DNA of 64,000 nt from assembly GCA_020635285.1 (NCBI GenBank), contig JACKAB010000006.1, positions 433,501 through 497,500 on the forward strand, given 5' to 3'. Below the pieces are notes generated by a model, which was given only the letters and a program-made list of their open reading frames with translations, ran no database searches and was not told where the DNA came from. The stretch is from Ignavibacteriales bacterium. Lineage in GTDB: Bacteria > Bacteroidota > Ignavibacteria > Ignavibacteriales > Melioribacteraceae. The position numbers and the translations under genes are program-made. Shown here piece after piece: positions 1 to 7,502 of this stretch (the stretch's first letter is position 1; each line of letters opens with the position of its first letter).

Positions 1-337
1 GTATAAAATGAATTTAGAGCCATTAACAAATAATAAAAAAGTAAAAAAAAATCTGCCCGAAACATTTAGCTTATCTCAAAATTATCCTAATCCGTTTAAT
101 CCAACTACGGTAATAGAATATTCTGTTCCGCACACAATTAATGATAATTTTTCATCATTAAAATTAATTATTTATGATGTACTTGGAAATGAAATAAAAA
201 CACTCATAAACAAAAAACAAAAACCCGGCAATTATAAAGTAACTTTTGATGCAGCCAAATTAAGTTCCGGAATTTATTATTATAATCTAAGCTCCGAATC
301 ATTTTCAATTACAAAAAAAATGGTTCTACTAAAATAG
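1..337 (+). CDS. C-terminal end of a type IX secreted protein (partial)
   Basis: The frame is open from the window edge to a TAG at 335-337, so this is the 3' end of a longer gene whose start lies outside. What remains is a complete type A sorting domain: NYPNPFNPTTVIEYSVP, then a block around IYDVLGNEI, then SSGIYYY, ending KKMVLLK. In this family the domain directs cargo through the type IX secretion system to the cell surface and is usually cleaved off. Nothing of the functional part of the protein is visible, so its activity cannot be named. The ATG at 8 is internal to the frame and unlikely to be the real start. Confidence 0.8.
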   Translation, partial: YKMNLEPLTNNKKVKKNLPETFSLSQNYPNPFNPTTVIEYSVPHTINDNFSSLKLIIYDVLGNEIKTLINKKQKPGNYKVTFDAAKLSSGIYYYNLSSESFSITKKMVLLK

Positions 338-449
338 TTTTGTAACTGTAAATTTCTTTTAAAATGCCTGGCAATTATAAAAGTATGGTTTAAATTATGA
401 AGTATTTTTTTCTTAACTTGAAAAATTATTTATTTAATCTTGTGTAAAA

Positions 450-1421
450 ATGCTCGGAATAATTAGAAAATATTTAGTTTTCATTTTTATTATATTATTT
501 ATTAATTCATGCAATGCCCCGCGTAATAATCCTTTAGATCCAAACAGTACGTTAAGTAAAATAAGCACTTTAGAAGGAACAATAAAAACTATAAGCGTTC
601 CTCAATTGCCAATTGAAAACGCTAAAATATTTTGGCAAAATGAAGGGATAATTTCTTTCACTGATGGAAATGGATTTTTAGAATTGAAAATATTGAACCA
701 AAAGATGGCTGGATTTTTATCGAGAAAGATAATTTTTCAACTGATTCCTTTTTATAACTTTTGAAAATCAGAAGAAAATTTCACTAACCATTTTTCTAAA
801 CTCAATTCCTAAAATTAGTGATTTACAATTTTACAGTATTACAAAAAATAAATTCCCAAACACACACAGTTATAATTTAGAAATTAAATCAAAAATTACA
901 GATGACGAAAATGATATTGACTCTGTGTTTATTGAGCTTCCGGAACTAAACGCAAAGAAACAACTTCTATATAATGCTTCCACAAAGTACTACGAAAATT
1001 CAATTTCTCTTGAAGATCTTAAAATAACTTCAATTGATATAATAATTGGGAAGGAATTCATTATTAATGTTTTTGATTCGGATAGGAAAAAATTTCTAGC
1101 TGGTAAAGCAAATATTAAAAAAGGATTATTAAAGAAGAAATCTTAACAAAGGCCCCATCTGGAAAAGATACAGTTTTTACTAGCAATCCATTGTTAGAAT
1201 GGTTTAGGTTTAAACCCGGATTTCAATTTAGATATTTAGTGCAGATTTATACGGACGAAGTTCCAGCAATTTTAGTTTGGCAAAAAGAAATTATATCCAG
1301 CGAAATACAATATTTAACTGATGTAAATCTATCTTCTGGAGATTATTTTTGGGTAATTTGGGCAATTGACGAATTTGAAAATAGAACTCAATCAAAACCA
1401 GCAAGCTTTATTATACCTTAA
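450..1421 (+). pseudogene. lipoprotein of about 320 aa, interrupted by three frameshifts
   Basis: The start at 450 gives a short hydrophobic leader ending in a lipobox (FINSC), so the product should be a lipid-anchored envelope protein. The sequence after the Cys (NNPLDPNS) is a pattern common at the start of such lipoproteins. Three open pieces (450-764, 925-1146, 1191-1421) join into one protein if one T is added near 675-679, one T near 749-753 and one A near 1117-1122, all homopolymer runs. The last part resembles an Ig-like or fibronectin-like strand pattern ending FENRTQSKPASFIIP. It stops 6 bases before the sigma-54 activator, so the two are probably co-transcribed. I do not recognise a specific family. 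The breaks look like sequence errors, but true decay cannot be excluded. Confidence 0.6.
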
Positions 1422-1427
1422 GTTTAT

Positions 1428-2918
1428 ATGAAACAAACATCACTAAATATTAGCGAGCTTAAAAATCTTAGTAAAGAACAATACGAAGCTTTGTATCTGC
1501 TTAGTCAAACTCTTAACTCAACTTCGCAAAAAGAAACTTTAATTGAGAAAGTTGTTGATATTTTAATTGAAGTTACAAATGCCGAGCGTGGTTTGTTTGC
1601 AAAGTATGATAGCAAAACTTTTCAGTTTTCACTTTTATCTGCGCGGACTTTTAAGAAAGAAAAAATTTCCGATTTATCAACTTTTTCATCTCAAGTACTG
1701 CAGCAAGTTGTAAATCAAAATAAACCTATTCTTTATCATGATGCCCAAACAAATCCAAAACTAAATCAGTTTGAAAGCGTTCAACTTCATAAAATAAAAT
1801 CAATGTTAGGCGTACCAATTAAAAAAGATGAAATTATTTGGGGCGTAATTTTAGTTGATAGTCAAACCGACCGAAAAGAATTTACCGATAAAAATTTATT
1901 GTTCCTTCAATTTTTTTCAAACTTAGTTTCTATTTCATTAGAGAAAATTTTTGAAATTGAAAACTTGTTTGATGAAAATCTGCGATTAAAAAACGAACTT
2001 GAATCGATTGATAAAATTCCTGATATGATTGGAAATAGCAAGCCAATGCAAGAGCTTTCTAAGACAATCCACAAAGTTGCAAATACAGAAGTTAATGTTT
2101 TGATCTTGGGAGAAAGCGGATCTGGAAAAGACCTAGTTGCAAGAGCTATTCACAAACTTAGCACAAGAAAAAATGAAAATTATTTAGCTCAGTTCTGCGG
2201 ATCAATTCCCGATAGTTTATTGGAAAGTGAATTATTCGGATATATGAAAGGAGCCTTTACCGGCGCGGCGAAAGATAAAAAAGGACTATTTGAAGTTGCA
2301 GATAAAGGAACATTTTTTTTAGATGAAATAGCAGATATCTCAAGCGCGTTACAAGCAAAACTTTTGCGAGTTATTGAGAACAAAGAAATAATTCGATTAG
2401 GAGATACAAAAGTAATTAAGGTTGATGTAAGAATTTTAGCTGCAACAAATAAAGACTTAAAAAAATTAGTTGAAGAAGGGAAATTTAGGGAAGATTTATA
2501 TTACAGACTAAATGTTTTCCCAATAAAAGTTCCAACTTTGAGGGAAAGAAAAAGTGATATTCCTTTACTTGTTAAAAATTTTATTGAAAATTCTACAAGT
2601 GAAAACATTAAACTTAATCCAACTGCATTAACTATTTTAGAAAATTATTCTTGGCCAGGAAATGTTAGACAATTAAATAATGTAATCAGCCGTGCACTTA
2701 TTTTATCGAGTGATGGGATGATTACAAAAGAACATATTTCATTAGATAATGAACAGAATACTTTAGATTCCTCAAGAACACTTAAAGAGCTTGAAGAAAA
2801 AATTCTACTAAACAGACTGGAAGAATTTAATGGAAATAAAACTCTTACCGCAAAATCATTAGATGTTTCGGTTCGTTGGATTCAAAAAAAGATGAAAGAA
2901 ATTAATAGTAAATCTTAA
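1428..2918 (+). CDS. sigma-54-dependent transcriptional activator with GAF sensor domain
   Basis: This 496-residue protein is a bacterial enhancer-binding protein. An N-terminal GAF domain (about 25-175) is followed by a sigma-54 AAA+ ATPase domain and a Fis-type helix-turn-helix at about 455-493. Walker A is GESGSGKD (228-235), the sigma-54 contact loop is GAFTGA (275-280) and Walker B is GTFFLDE (294-300), so it should hydrolyse ATP and open sigma-54 promoters. There is no receiver domain. Activation is therefore presumably by a GAF ligand or by a partner. The stop codon overlaps the start of the following kinase gene by one base (TAATG), implying tight co-expression and perhaps direct functional coupling. 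A perfect sigma-54 promoter lies about 4 kb downstream at 6927-6942 and is a plausible target (inference). Confidence 0.93.
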   Translation: MKQTSLNISELKNLSKEQYEALYLLSQTLNSTSQKETLIEKVVDILIEVTNAERGLFAKYDSKTFQFSLLSARTFKKEKISDLSTFSSQVLQQVVNQNKPILYHDAQTNPKLNQFESVQLHKIKSMLGVPIKKDEIIWGVILVDSQTDRKEFTDKNLLFLQFFSNLVSISLEKIFEIENLFDENLRLKNELESIDKIPDMIGNSKPMQELSKTIHKVANTEVNVLILGESGSGKDLVARAIHKLSTRKNENYLAQFCGSIPDSLLESELFGYMKGAFTGAAKDKKGLFEVADKGTFFLDEIADISSALQAKLLRVIENKEIIRLGDTKVIKVDVRILAATNKDLKKLVEEGKFREDLYYRLNVFPIKVPTLRERKSDIPLLVKNFIENSTSENIKLNPTALTILENYSWPGNVRQLNNVISRALILSSDGMITKEHISLDNEQNTLDSSRTLKELEEKILLNRLEEFNGNKTLTAKSLDVSVRWIQKKMKEINSKS

Positions 2919-4510
2919 TGAGCGATTCAAACAAACAAATACTTTTTAAAAAATTTGAGATTCTAAGCTGCTATAAAAAAAATGAACATTCAGCAGTCTA
3001 TTTGGCAAATCATATCTATTTAGAAAAAAAAGTTTTCTTAAAAGTTCTAAATACTAAGACAATTCCAGATTCATCCATAACAGAAAGATTTAAGCGAGAA
3101 GCTAAAATCCTTGCTCAACTTGAGCACCCTAATATAATTAAGGTTTTTGATTTTGGAATGTTTGAAGAATTCTTTTACATCTCATTCGAATATTTTGAAA
3201 GTAAAAATCTTAGAGAAGTTCTAAACTCGGGAAAATTAACTGAGGAATTAAAACGTAATTTCTTAATTCAACTAGTAAAAGGCTTGAATTTTGCTCATCA
3301 AAAAAATGTAATTCACAGAGATATCAAACCGGAAAATATTTTAGTAAATGAGAAATATGAATTAAAACTTACTGACTTTGGCTTGGCGCAAGACTCAATT
3401 GATAGTCTAGTTACGCAAATGTATGCTGTTGTTGGAACTCCTGCTTATATGTCTCCAGAACAAATTCAAGGTGAAAAACTTACACATAAAAGTGATTTGT
3501 TTTCTTTAGGAATTATTGCAATTGAATTATTCAGTGGTAAAAACCCTTTTCTCGGCGAGGACTCAAACGAAACCATAAATAATATCATCTCTTTCGATGA
3601 GGGTAATGTTGAGGAACTATTTTCAAATTTACCAGAAGACATAAATAAAATTGTAAAAGGATTGCTGGCTCAAAATCCAAATAATAGATTAAATTCTTGT
3701 GAGGATATTTTAGAAATACTTAATGTTGAAAAAGAAGATGTAGTCGTTAAAGAAAATGATTCGAATAAAAAACTATGGTTAACCATAGCAACAGTTGGAA
3801 TTATTTTCGCTTTATTAATTGCATATTATATTTTTAAGCCAAATAATGTAACAAAATTTGCCGATGAGAATTTAGAAGCTAAATCTGAAATTAATAATGA
3901 AAAGGAACCTATCAGTAAAGAGCCAGTTGATACTTCTATGAAAGATTTGAATTCATTTCAGAATGAAAAGCAAAGTGCAGAAAACCTAATTGCCACTAAT
4001 TCCATAGAAAATAGTGTGGCAAAAAATGATGATATAATTCTAGAAAATATAAAAAGAACAAATGACATGGGAGAACTTTTTATAAAATGCTATCCATGGG
4101 CAAAAGTCTATTTAGATAATAAATTTTTAGAGACAACTCCATTAACTAAAAATATTGCGGCAAAAGAGGGTAAATATTTATTAACTTTAAAACATCCCGA
4201 TTATCCAGAATATTCCGACAGTATTAAGATCAATGCAAGTAAATTATCTTTTATAGAAATTAATTTAGATACTTTATTTGGCTATTTCGATTGCCAGGTT
4301 TATCCTTGGAGCGAAGTTTTTATTAATGGAGTTAGCAAAGGAGTTACACCTTTGGAAAATCCGATTAGACTAGGTGCAGGAATTTACAAAGTAAGGCTTG
4401 AAAACCCTCAATATAAGAGTCTTGAAACAACAATTAATATTACTAGAAATGATACTTTAGAAATGAAATTTAATCTGGAGCTTAGAGAAAAAAAAAATAA
4501 TGTGGTATAG
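2918..4510 (+). CDS. membrane Ser/Thr protein kinase with two PEGA domains
   Basis: This 530-residue protein begins with a eukaryotic-like kinase domain. Lys42 lies in VFLKVL, the catalytic loop is HRDIKPEN (133-140), DFG is at 153-155, and the activation segment ends GTPAYMSPEQ. One transmembrane helix (about 286-306) separates it from a low-complexity linker and two PEGA domains (about 385-450 and 455-520), each with a YPW motif followed by a short VxxxP-like turn. The kinase faces the cytoplasm and the PEGA domains face the periplasm, where such domains are thought to bind envelope components. The nucleotide-binding loop is odd: the residues where GxGxxG is expected (about 17-29) contain no glycine. 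It follows the sigma-54 activator with a one-base overlap. Confidence 0.92.
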   Translation: MSDSNKQILFKKFEILSCYKKNEHSAVYLANHIYLEKKVFLKVLNTKTIPDSSITERFKREAKILAQLEHPNIIKVFDFGMFEEFFYISFEYFESKNLREVLNSGKLTEELKRNFLIQLVKGLNFAHQKNVIHRDIKPENILVNEKYELKLTDFGLAQDSIDSLVTQMYAVVGTPAYMSPEQIQGEKLTHKSDLFSLGIIAIELFSGKNPFLGEDSNETINNIISFDEGNVEELFSNLPEDINKIVKGLLAQNPNNRLNSCEDILEILNVEKEDVVVKENDSNKKLWLTIATVGIIFALLIAYYIFKPNNVTKFADENLEAKSEINNEKEPISKEPVDTSMKDLNSFQNEKQSAENLIATNSIENSVAKNDDIILENIKRTNDMGELFIKCYPWAKVYLDNKFLETTPLTKNIAAKEGKYLLTLKHPDYPEYSDSIKINASKLSFIEINLDTLFGYFDCQVYPWSEVFINGVSKGVTPLENPIRLGAGIYKVRLENPQYKSLETTINITRNDTLEMKFNLELREKKNNVV

Positions 4511-4553
4511 AAATTGCACAATTAATATCATCATTTTAAATTTGGATATAAAA

Positions 4554-5838
4554 ATGAAGAAAGTTCTAATAATATATTTAGCCTTAACAAGTTTTACGTT
4601 TTGCACAATTACCTTACTGGGAAAATTATGGAAATATGCCAGAACCTGTTGCTGGCGGAGATATTTGGCAAAAGAAAGAAAACTTTTATGTAATTGGCGG
4701 ATATTCAGATTCGCTTCAAGCCAATGTTAATTGGGTTCAAAAATATAATGTACTTAACAAAACTTGGGAAAAAGGTACAATGAGATTCGCAAGATTTGGG
4801 CTAGTAACAGAAAGTTATAATAATTTTGCATATTTCTATGGTGGAATTGATGCCGAAGCAAACTCAATCACATCGATTGAAAGATGGGGCGAACCCTTTA
4901 CAGATAGCGCATCTTTAAATTTTGATAGTAATTTTAATAGGAATTTTTCCACAGGACATATTATTGGGGATAATTTATACATCATCGGCGGAAATCCTTT
5001 GCCAGGAACTAGGTCTGATACACTTCCATACATTGTTGAATATAATTTAACAGGCTCAAACTTTTCATATCAAACTGACACTCTTTTTGCATCCGGTGAT
5101 TTACCAGAACAGCAAATGTCTGAAGTAATTGGGAATGATATATTTATATTCGGCGGTGTGATAAATGGAATTTCGCAAGATATTTTTAAGTTCAATATAG
5201 TTGATCGTTCCTATAAAAAATTAAACATAAAATTGTTAACACCTCGTGCCGGCGGAAGGGCTGTTGTGGGCGCCGACCCTAATAAAATTTACATCATCGG
5301 CGGTTACAACGAAAATTCCCAAGCGTTAAATAGCGTTGAAGTTTTTTCATTTTACGGCGGTGATAATTATTTTATTGAAGAATCTGCTCCAATTAATGAA
5401 GCTCGATATAATTTTATGTCAGCTTATTTTGATGGAATAATTTACGTAATGGGCGGATTTGATAATGAAAAGAAAGTTGTAAAATCAATAGAGCAGCTTT
5501 TTGAATATGCTACAACGGCTGCAACTGATGAGATTTCAAATAATATTATAAATCAATTTGAGCTTTACCAAAATTATCCAAATCCGTTTAATCCTAACAC
5601 AACAATAAAATATGCCATTGCAAATAAAGCGGGAGATCAATTTACCTCTTATGCAAATGTACAACTAAAAGTTTATGATGTGATTGGAAATGAAATTACA
5701 ACACTCGTAAATAAGCAGCAACCGCCGGGAATTTACGAAATCAATTTTGCCGCAAGCCAATATCCAAGCGGGGTTTACTATTATAAGTTAAAAACTAATT
5801 CTTTTATACAGACAAAAAAAATGATCCTTCTCAAATAA
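4554..5838 (+). CDS. secreted kelch-repeat protein with type IX sorting domain (frameshift in signal peptide)
   Basis: Six kelch-type repeats (for example YVIGGYSDS, FYGGIDAEA, YIIGGNP, FIFGGVING, YIIGGYNEN, YVMGGFDNE) predict a beta-propeller, followed by a type A sorting domain from NYPNPFNPNTT to the terminal KKMILLK. The long open frame begins at 4636 without a signal peptide. Upstream, MKKVLIIYLALTSFT at 4554 is a good signal peptide that joins the propeller if one T is removed from the run at 4599-4602, giving an FAQ cleavage region. I therefore place the true start at 4554. It lies 43 bases after the kinase and one base before the next gene, so it belongs to the same operon. The ligand is unknown; the product is predicted to be exported and displayed or released by type IX secretion. 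Confidence 0.82.
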
Positions 5839-5839
5839 T

Positions 5840-6673
5840 ATGAAGATATATTCCGGTATTATATTCTTTTTCATTTCCACATTTTCTGTATTAATTGCGC
5901 AGACAAATAAGGAACTTGACGCACTGCAGAATGAATATGAATCATTTAATTATGCAACTGTAATTAGTAAAGCACATGGTTTGTTACTTGATAAGGAAAG
6001 ATTTTCTGATGAAACAATAATTGAAATTTCTACACTTAAAGCTGAATCTCATTATGCAATGGGAGAACTGGAAAATACACGAAAAACATTTATAGAAATT
6101 TTAAAGCTGAATGAAAATTTTGAATTGAGCAACATTTCCTATTCTCCAAAGTTAGTTGATTTTTTCCACGAAGTTAAAGCAGAATTTTTAGATGTTTTAA
6201 AAGTAAATGAAGAAAAATATACACAGCAAAAAGAAGTTCAGCCCGCTTTTATAGACCAAACTCAATTATTAACACATGAAAGAAATACTGCATTGGCAAA
6301 ATCATTATTGCTTCCTGGTTGGGGACATTTAAGTTTGGGTGATAATACCAAAGGCTGGATTTTAACTTCTGCCGGAGTTGCTGCTTTGGGTTCAATGATT
6401 TATTTTATTGTTGACGCAAATAATAGAGAAAATGATTACTTATCTGAAATTAACTCGGCACAAATTCAAATTAAATATGATGAGTATAATAAATCTTACA
6501 AAATTAGAAACGCACTAATAGCCACTTATGCCGCAATATGGATTTATTCCCAAATAGACATTTTATTTTTCTCAAATCAACTTGGAAGTGAAAATATTTC
6601 TGCGCACATTTCTGATAATTTACAACTTACCAATCAAAATAAAATCACTCTTTCTTTTAAATTCACACTTTAA
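5840..6673 (+). CDS. DUF5683-like membrane protein with TPR-like N-terminus
   Basis: This 277-residue protein has a signal peptide or first membrane helix ending near VLIAQ. A helical TPR-like part follows (about 22-110, with repeats such as ESHYAMGELENTRKTF). After that come a membrane region starting LLPGWGHLSLGDNTKGW (about 153-185) and a further hydrophobic stretch near 227-245. The PGWGH-type segment followed by two membrane helices resembles DUF5683-type envelope proteins of Bacteroidota. Its exact function is unknown. It starts one base after the kelch gene and ends the operon. Its N-terminal half is clearly paralogous to the short product encoded at 6977-7360. Confidence 0.75.
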   Translation: MKIYSGIIFFFISTFSVLIAQTNKELDALQNEYESFNYATVISKAHGLLLDKERFSDETIIEISTLKAESHYAMGELENTRKTFIEILKLNENFELSNISYSPKLVDFFHEVKAEFLDVLKVNEEKYTQQKEVQPAFIDQTQLLTHERNTALAKSLLLPGWGHLSLGDNTKGWILTSAGVAALGSMIYFIVDANNRENDYLSEINSAQIQIKYDEYNKSYKIRNALIATYAAIWIYSQIDILFFSNQLGSENISAHISDNLQLTNQNKITLSFKFTL

Positions 6674-6774
6674 TTTAGTACGAAAATTATTCGTTTAAAC
6701 GAATGGAATTCGCAGTAAAAGTAAATTTTTCTCACAAGACCAAAAATGAACAATCCGCAGAAATACTATTCTGT

Positions 6775-6871
6775 GTGTCATTTCGAACGCAACGCTATTT
6801 GATGAGTGAGAAATCTTTGCAATTTAAGTATTATTAACAGATTGCTTCGGGATAAAACTCTCGCAATGACG
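6775..6871. repeat. REP-like degenerate inverted repeat, copy A
   Basis: The left end reads GTGTCATTTCGAACGC and the right end CTCGCAATGACG, so GTCATT-type ends face each other. Inside, GAGAAATCTTTGC is mirrored loosely by CAGATTGCTTCGG. Palindromic elements with GTCATTxxGA ends are common intergenic repeats in Bacteroidota and related phyla. It is more GC-rich than its surroundings. A related sequence lies at 7366-7466. Confidence 0.5.
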
Positions 6872-6926
6872 AATCTATAATAGTTTAGATTCCATTTAAC
6901 ATCCTCAAAACATCTATTCTTTTTCT

Positions 6927-6942
6927 TGGCACTTACTTTGCT
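6927..6942 (+). promoter_or_regulatory. sigma-54 (-24/-12) promoter
   Basis: TGGCAC, five bases, then TTGCT: an exact match to the sigma-54 consensus TGGCAC-N5-TTGCW, with the -24 GG at 6928-6929 and the -12 GC at 6940-6941. Transcription would start near 6953, about 24 bases before the ATG at 6977. The window encodes a sigma-54 activator at 1428-2918. The likely targets are the genes at 6977 and 7503. Confidence 0.85.
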
Positions 6943-6976
6943 TTAATAATTAAAAATAATTAGAGAAAGTTTTCCC

Positions 6977-7360
6977 ATGGAACGAAAGAAATTAGAAACA
7001 TTTTTCACATTTACAATTATCCTTATGATTTCTATTTATTCCCTTTTTGCCACAAGCGGGAAAATGGTAAAACTGCAAAATTACTTCCAAAATTGTGAAT
7101 ATCAGAAGGCAATTGAATTAGCAGAAATAATCCTTAAAGATATTAGCCTAAAGGGAAATGATAAAACTGAAATTCTTATAATAAAAGGCGTTTCAGAGTT
7201 TTCATTAAATAAAATAGCAGCAGCTGAAGAAACTTTTACCGAATTATTATTACTCAATGAAAATATTACTTTGGATACGAGAGCAGTTTCCCCAAAGATC
7301 GTTGAGTTTTTTAATGAGTTGAAAAATAAGGCAAATTTAAAATTGGTTTATGCAATATGA
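6977..7360 (+). CDS. short paralogue of the DUF5683-like protein, TPR-like, truncated
   Basis: This 127-residue product has an N-terminal membrane or signal segment (about 10-26) and a TPR-like helical region. It aligns along most of its length with the N-terminal half of the protein at 5840-6673: EYQKAIELA versus NYATVISKA, LLLLNENITLDTRAVSPKIVEFFNEL versus a matching block ending SPKLVDFFHEV. It stops exactly where the paralogue continues into its membrane domain, and a REP-like element begins six bases after the stop. The gene therefore looks truncated, possibly by insertion of that element. It is the first gene behind the sigma-54 promoter. Whether a functional short protein is made is unknown. 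Confidence 0.6.
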   Translation: MERKKLETFFTFTIILMISIYSLFATSGKMVKLQNYFQNCEYQKAIELAEIILKDISLKGNDKTEILIIKGVSEFSLNKIAAAEETFTELLLLNENITLDTRAVSPKIVEFFNELKNKANLKLVYAI

Positions 7361-7365
7361 ACATG

Positions 7366-7466
7366 TTGTCATTCTGAGGAGCGGAGCGACGTGAGAATCT
7401 CAAATTTAATAATGTGGATAATATTTTAAGATTCCGGTATGCCCAAAAGCAGAAACCGGAGTTACA
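7366..7466. repeat. REP-like inverted repeat, copy B
   Basis: This element starts TTGTCATTCTGAGGAGCGGA, continues with GAGCGACGTGAGAATCTC, and has a second part reading AAGATTCCGG and then AAACCGGAGTTACA. The GAATCT/AGATTC and CCGGT/ACCGG pairs make it foldable. The GTCATTCTGAG end is typical of short intergenic palindromes in this phylum. It sits immediately after the truncated gene at 6977-7360. Confidence 0.55.
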
Positions 7467-7502
7467 AATTTTTAAAAACATTCATTTAATAAAGGTGGGA
7501 AA

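Larger units (their letters stand above)
6674..6976 (+). other. 303-base intergenic region: repeat-like element, then a sigma-54 promoter
   Basis: No gene is visible here. The middle (6775-6871) is a degenerate inverted-repeat element described separately. The right side carries a perfect sigma-54 promoter (6927-6942) 35 bases before the next start codon. The first 100 bases show nothing I can identify. Confidence 0.7.

Noticed and set aside
364..372. TGCCTGGCA palindrome after the first gene as a terminator
   Set aside because: It is too short, with no loop of useful size and no T-run behind it.
4500..4730. Open frame overlapping the kinase end and running past the kelch start
   Set aside because: Only its part from 4554 (the signal peptide) is meaningful; the rest is the wrong frame after a homopolymer indel.
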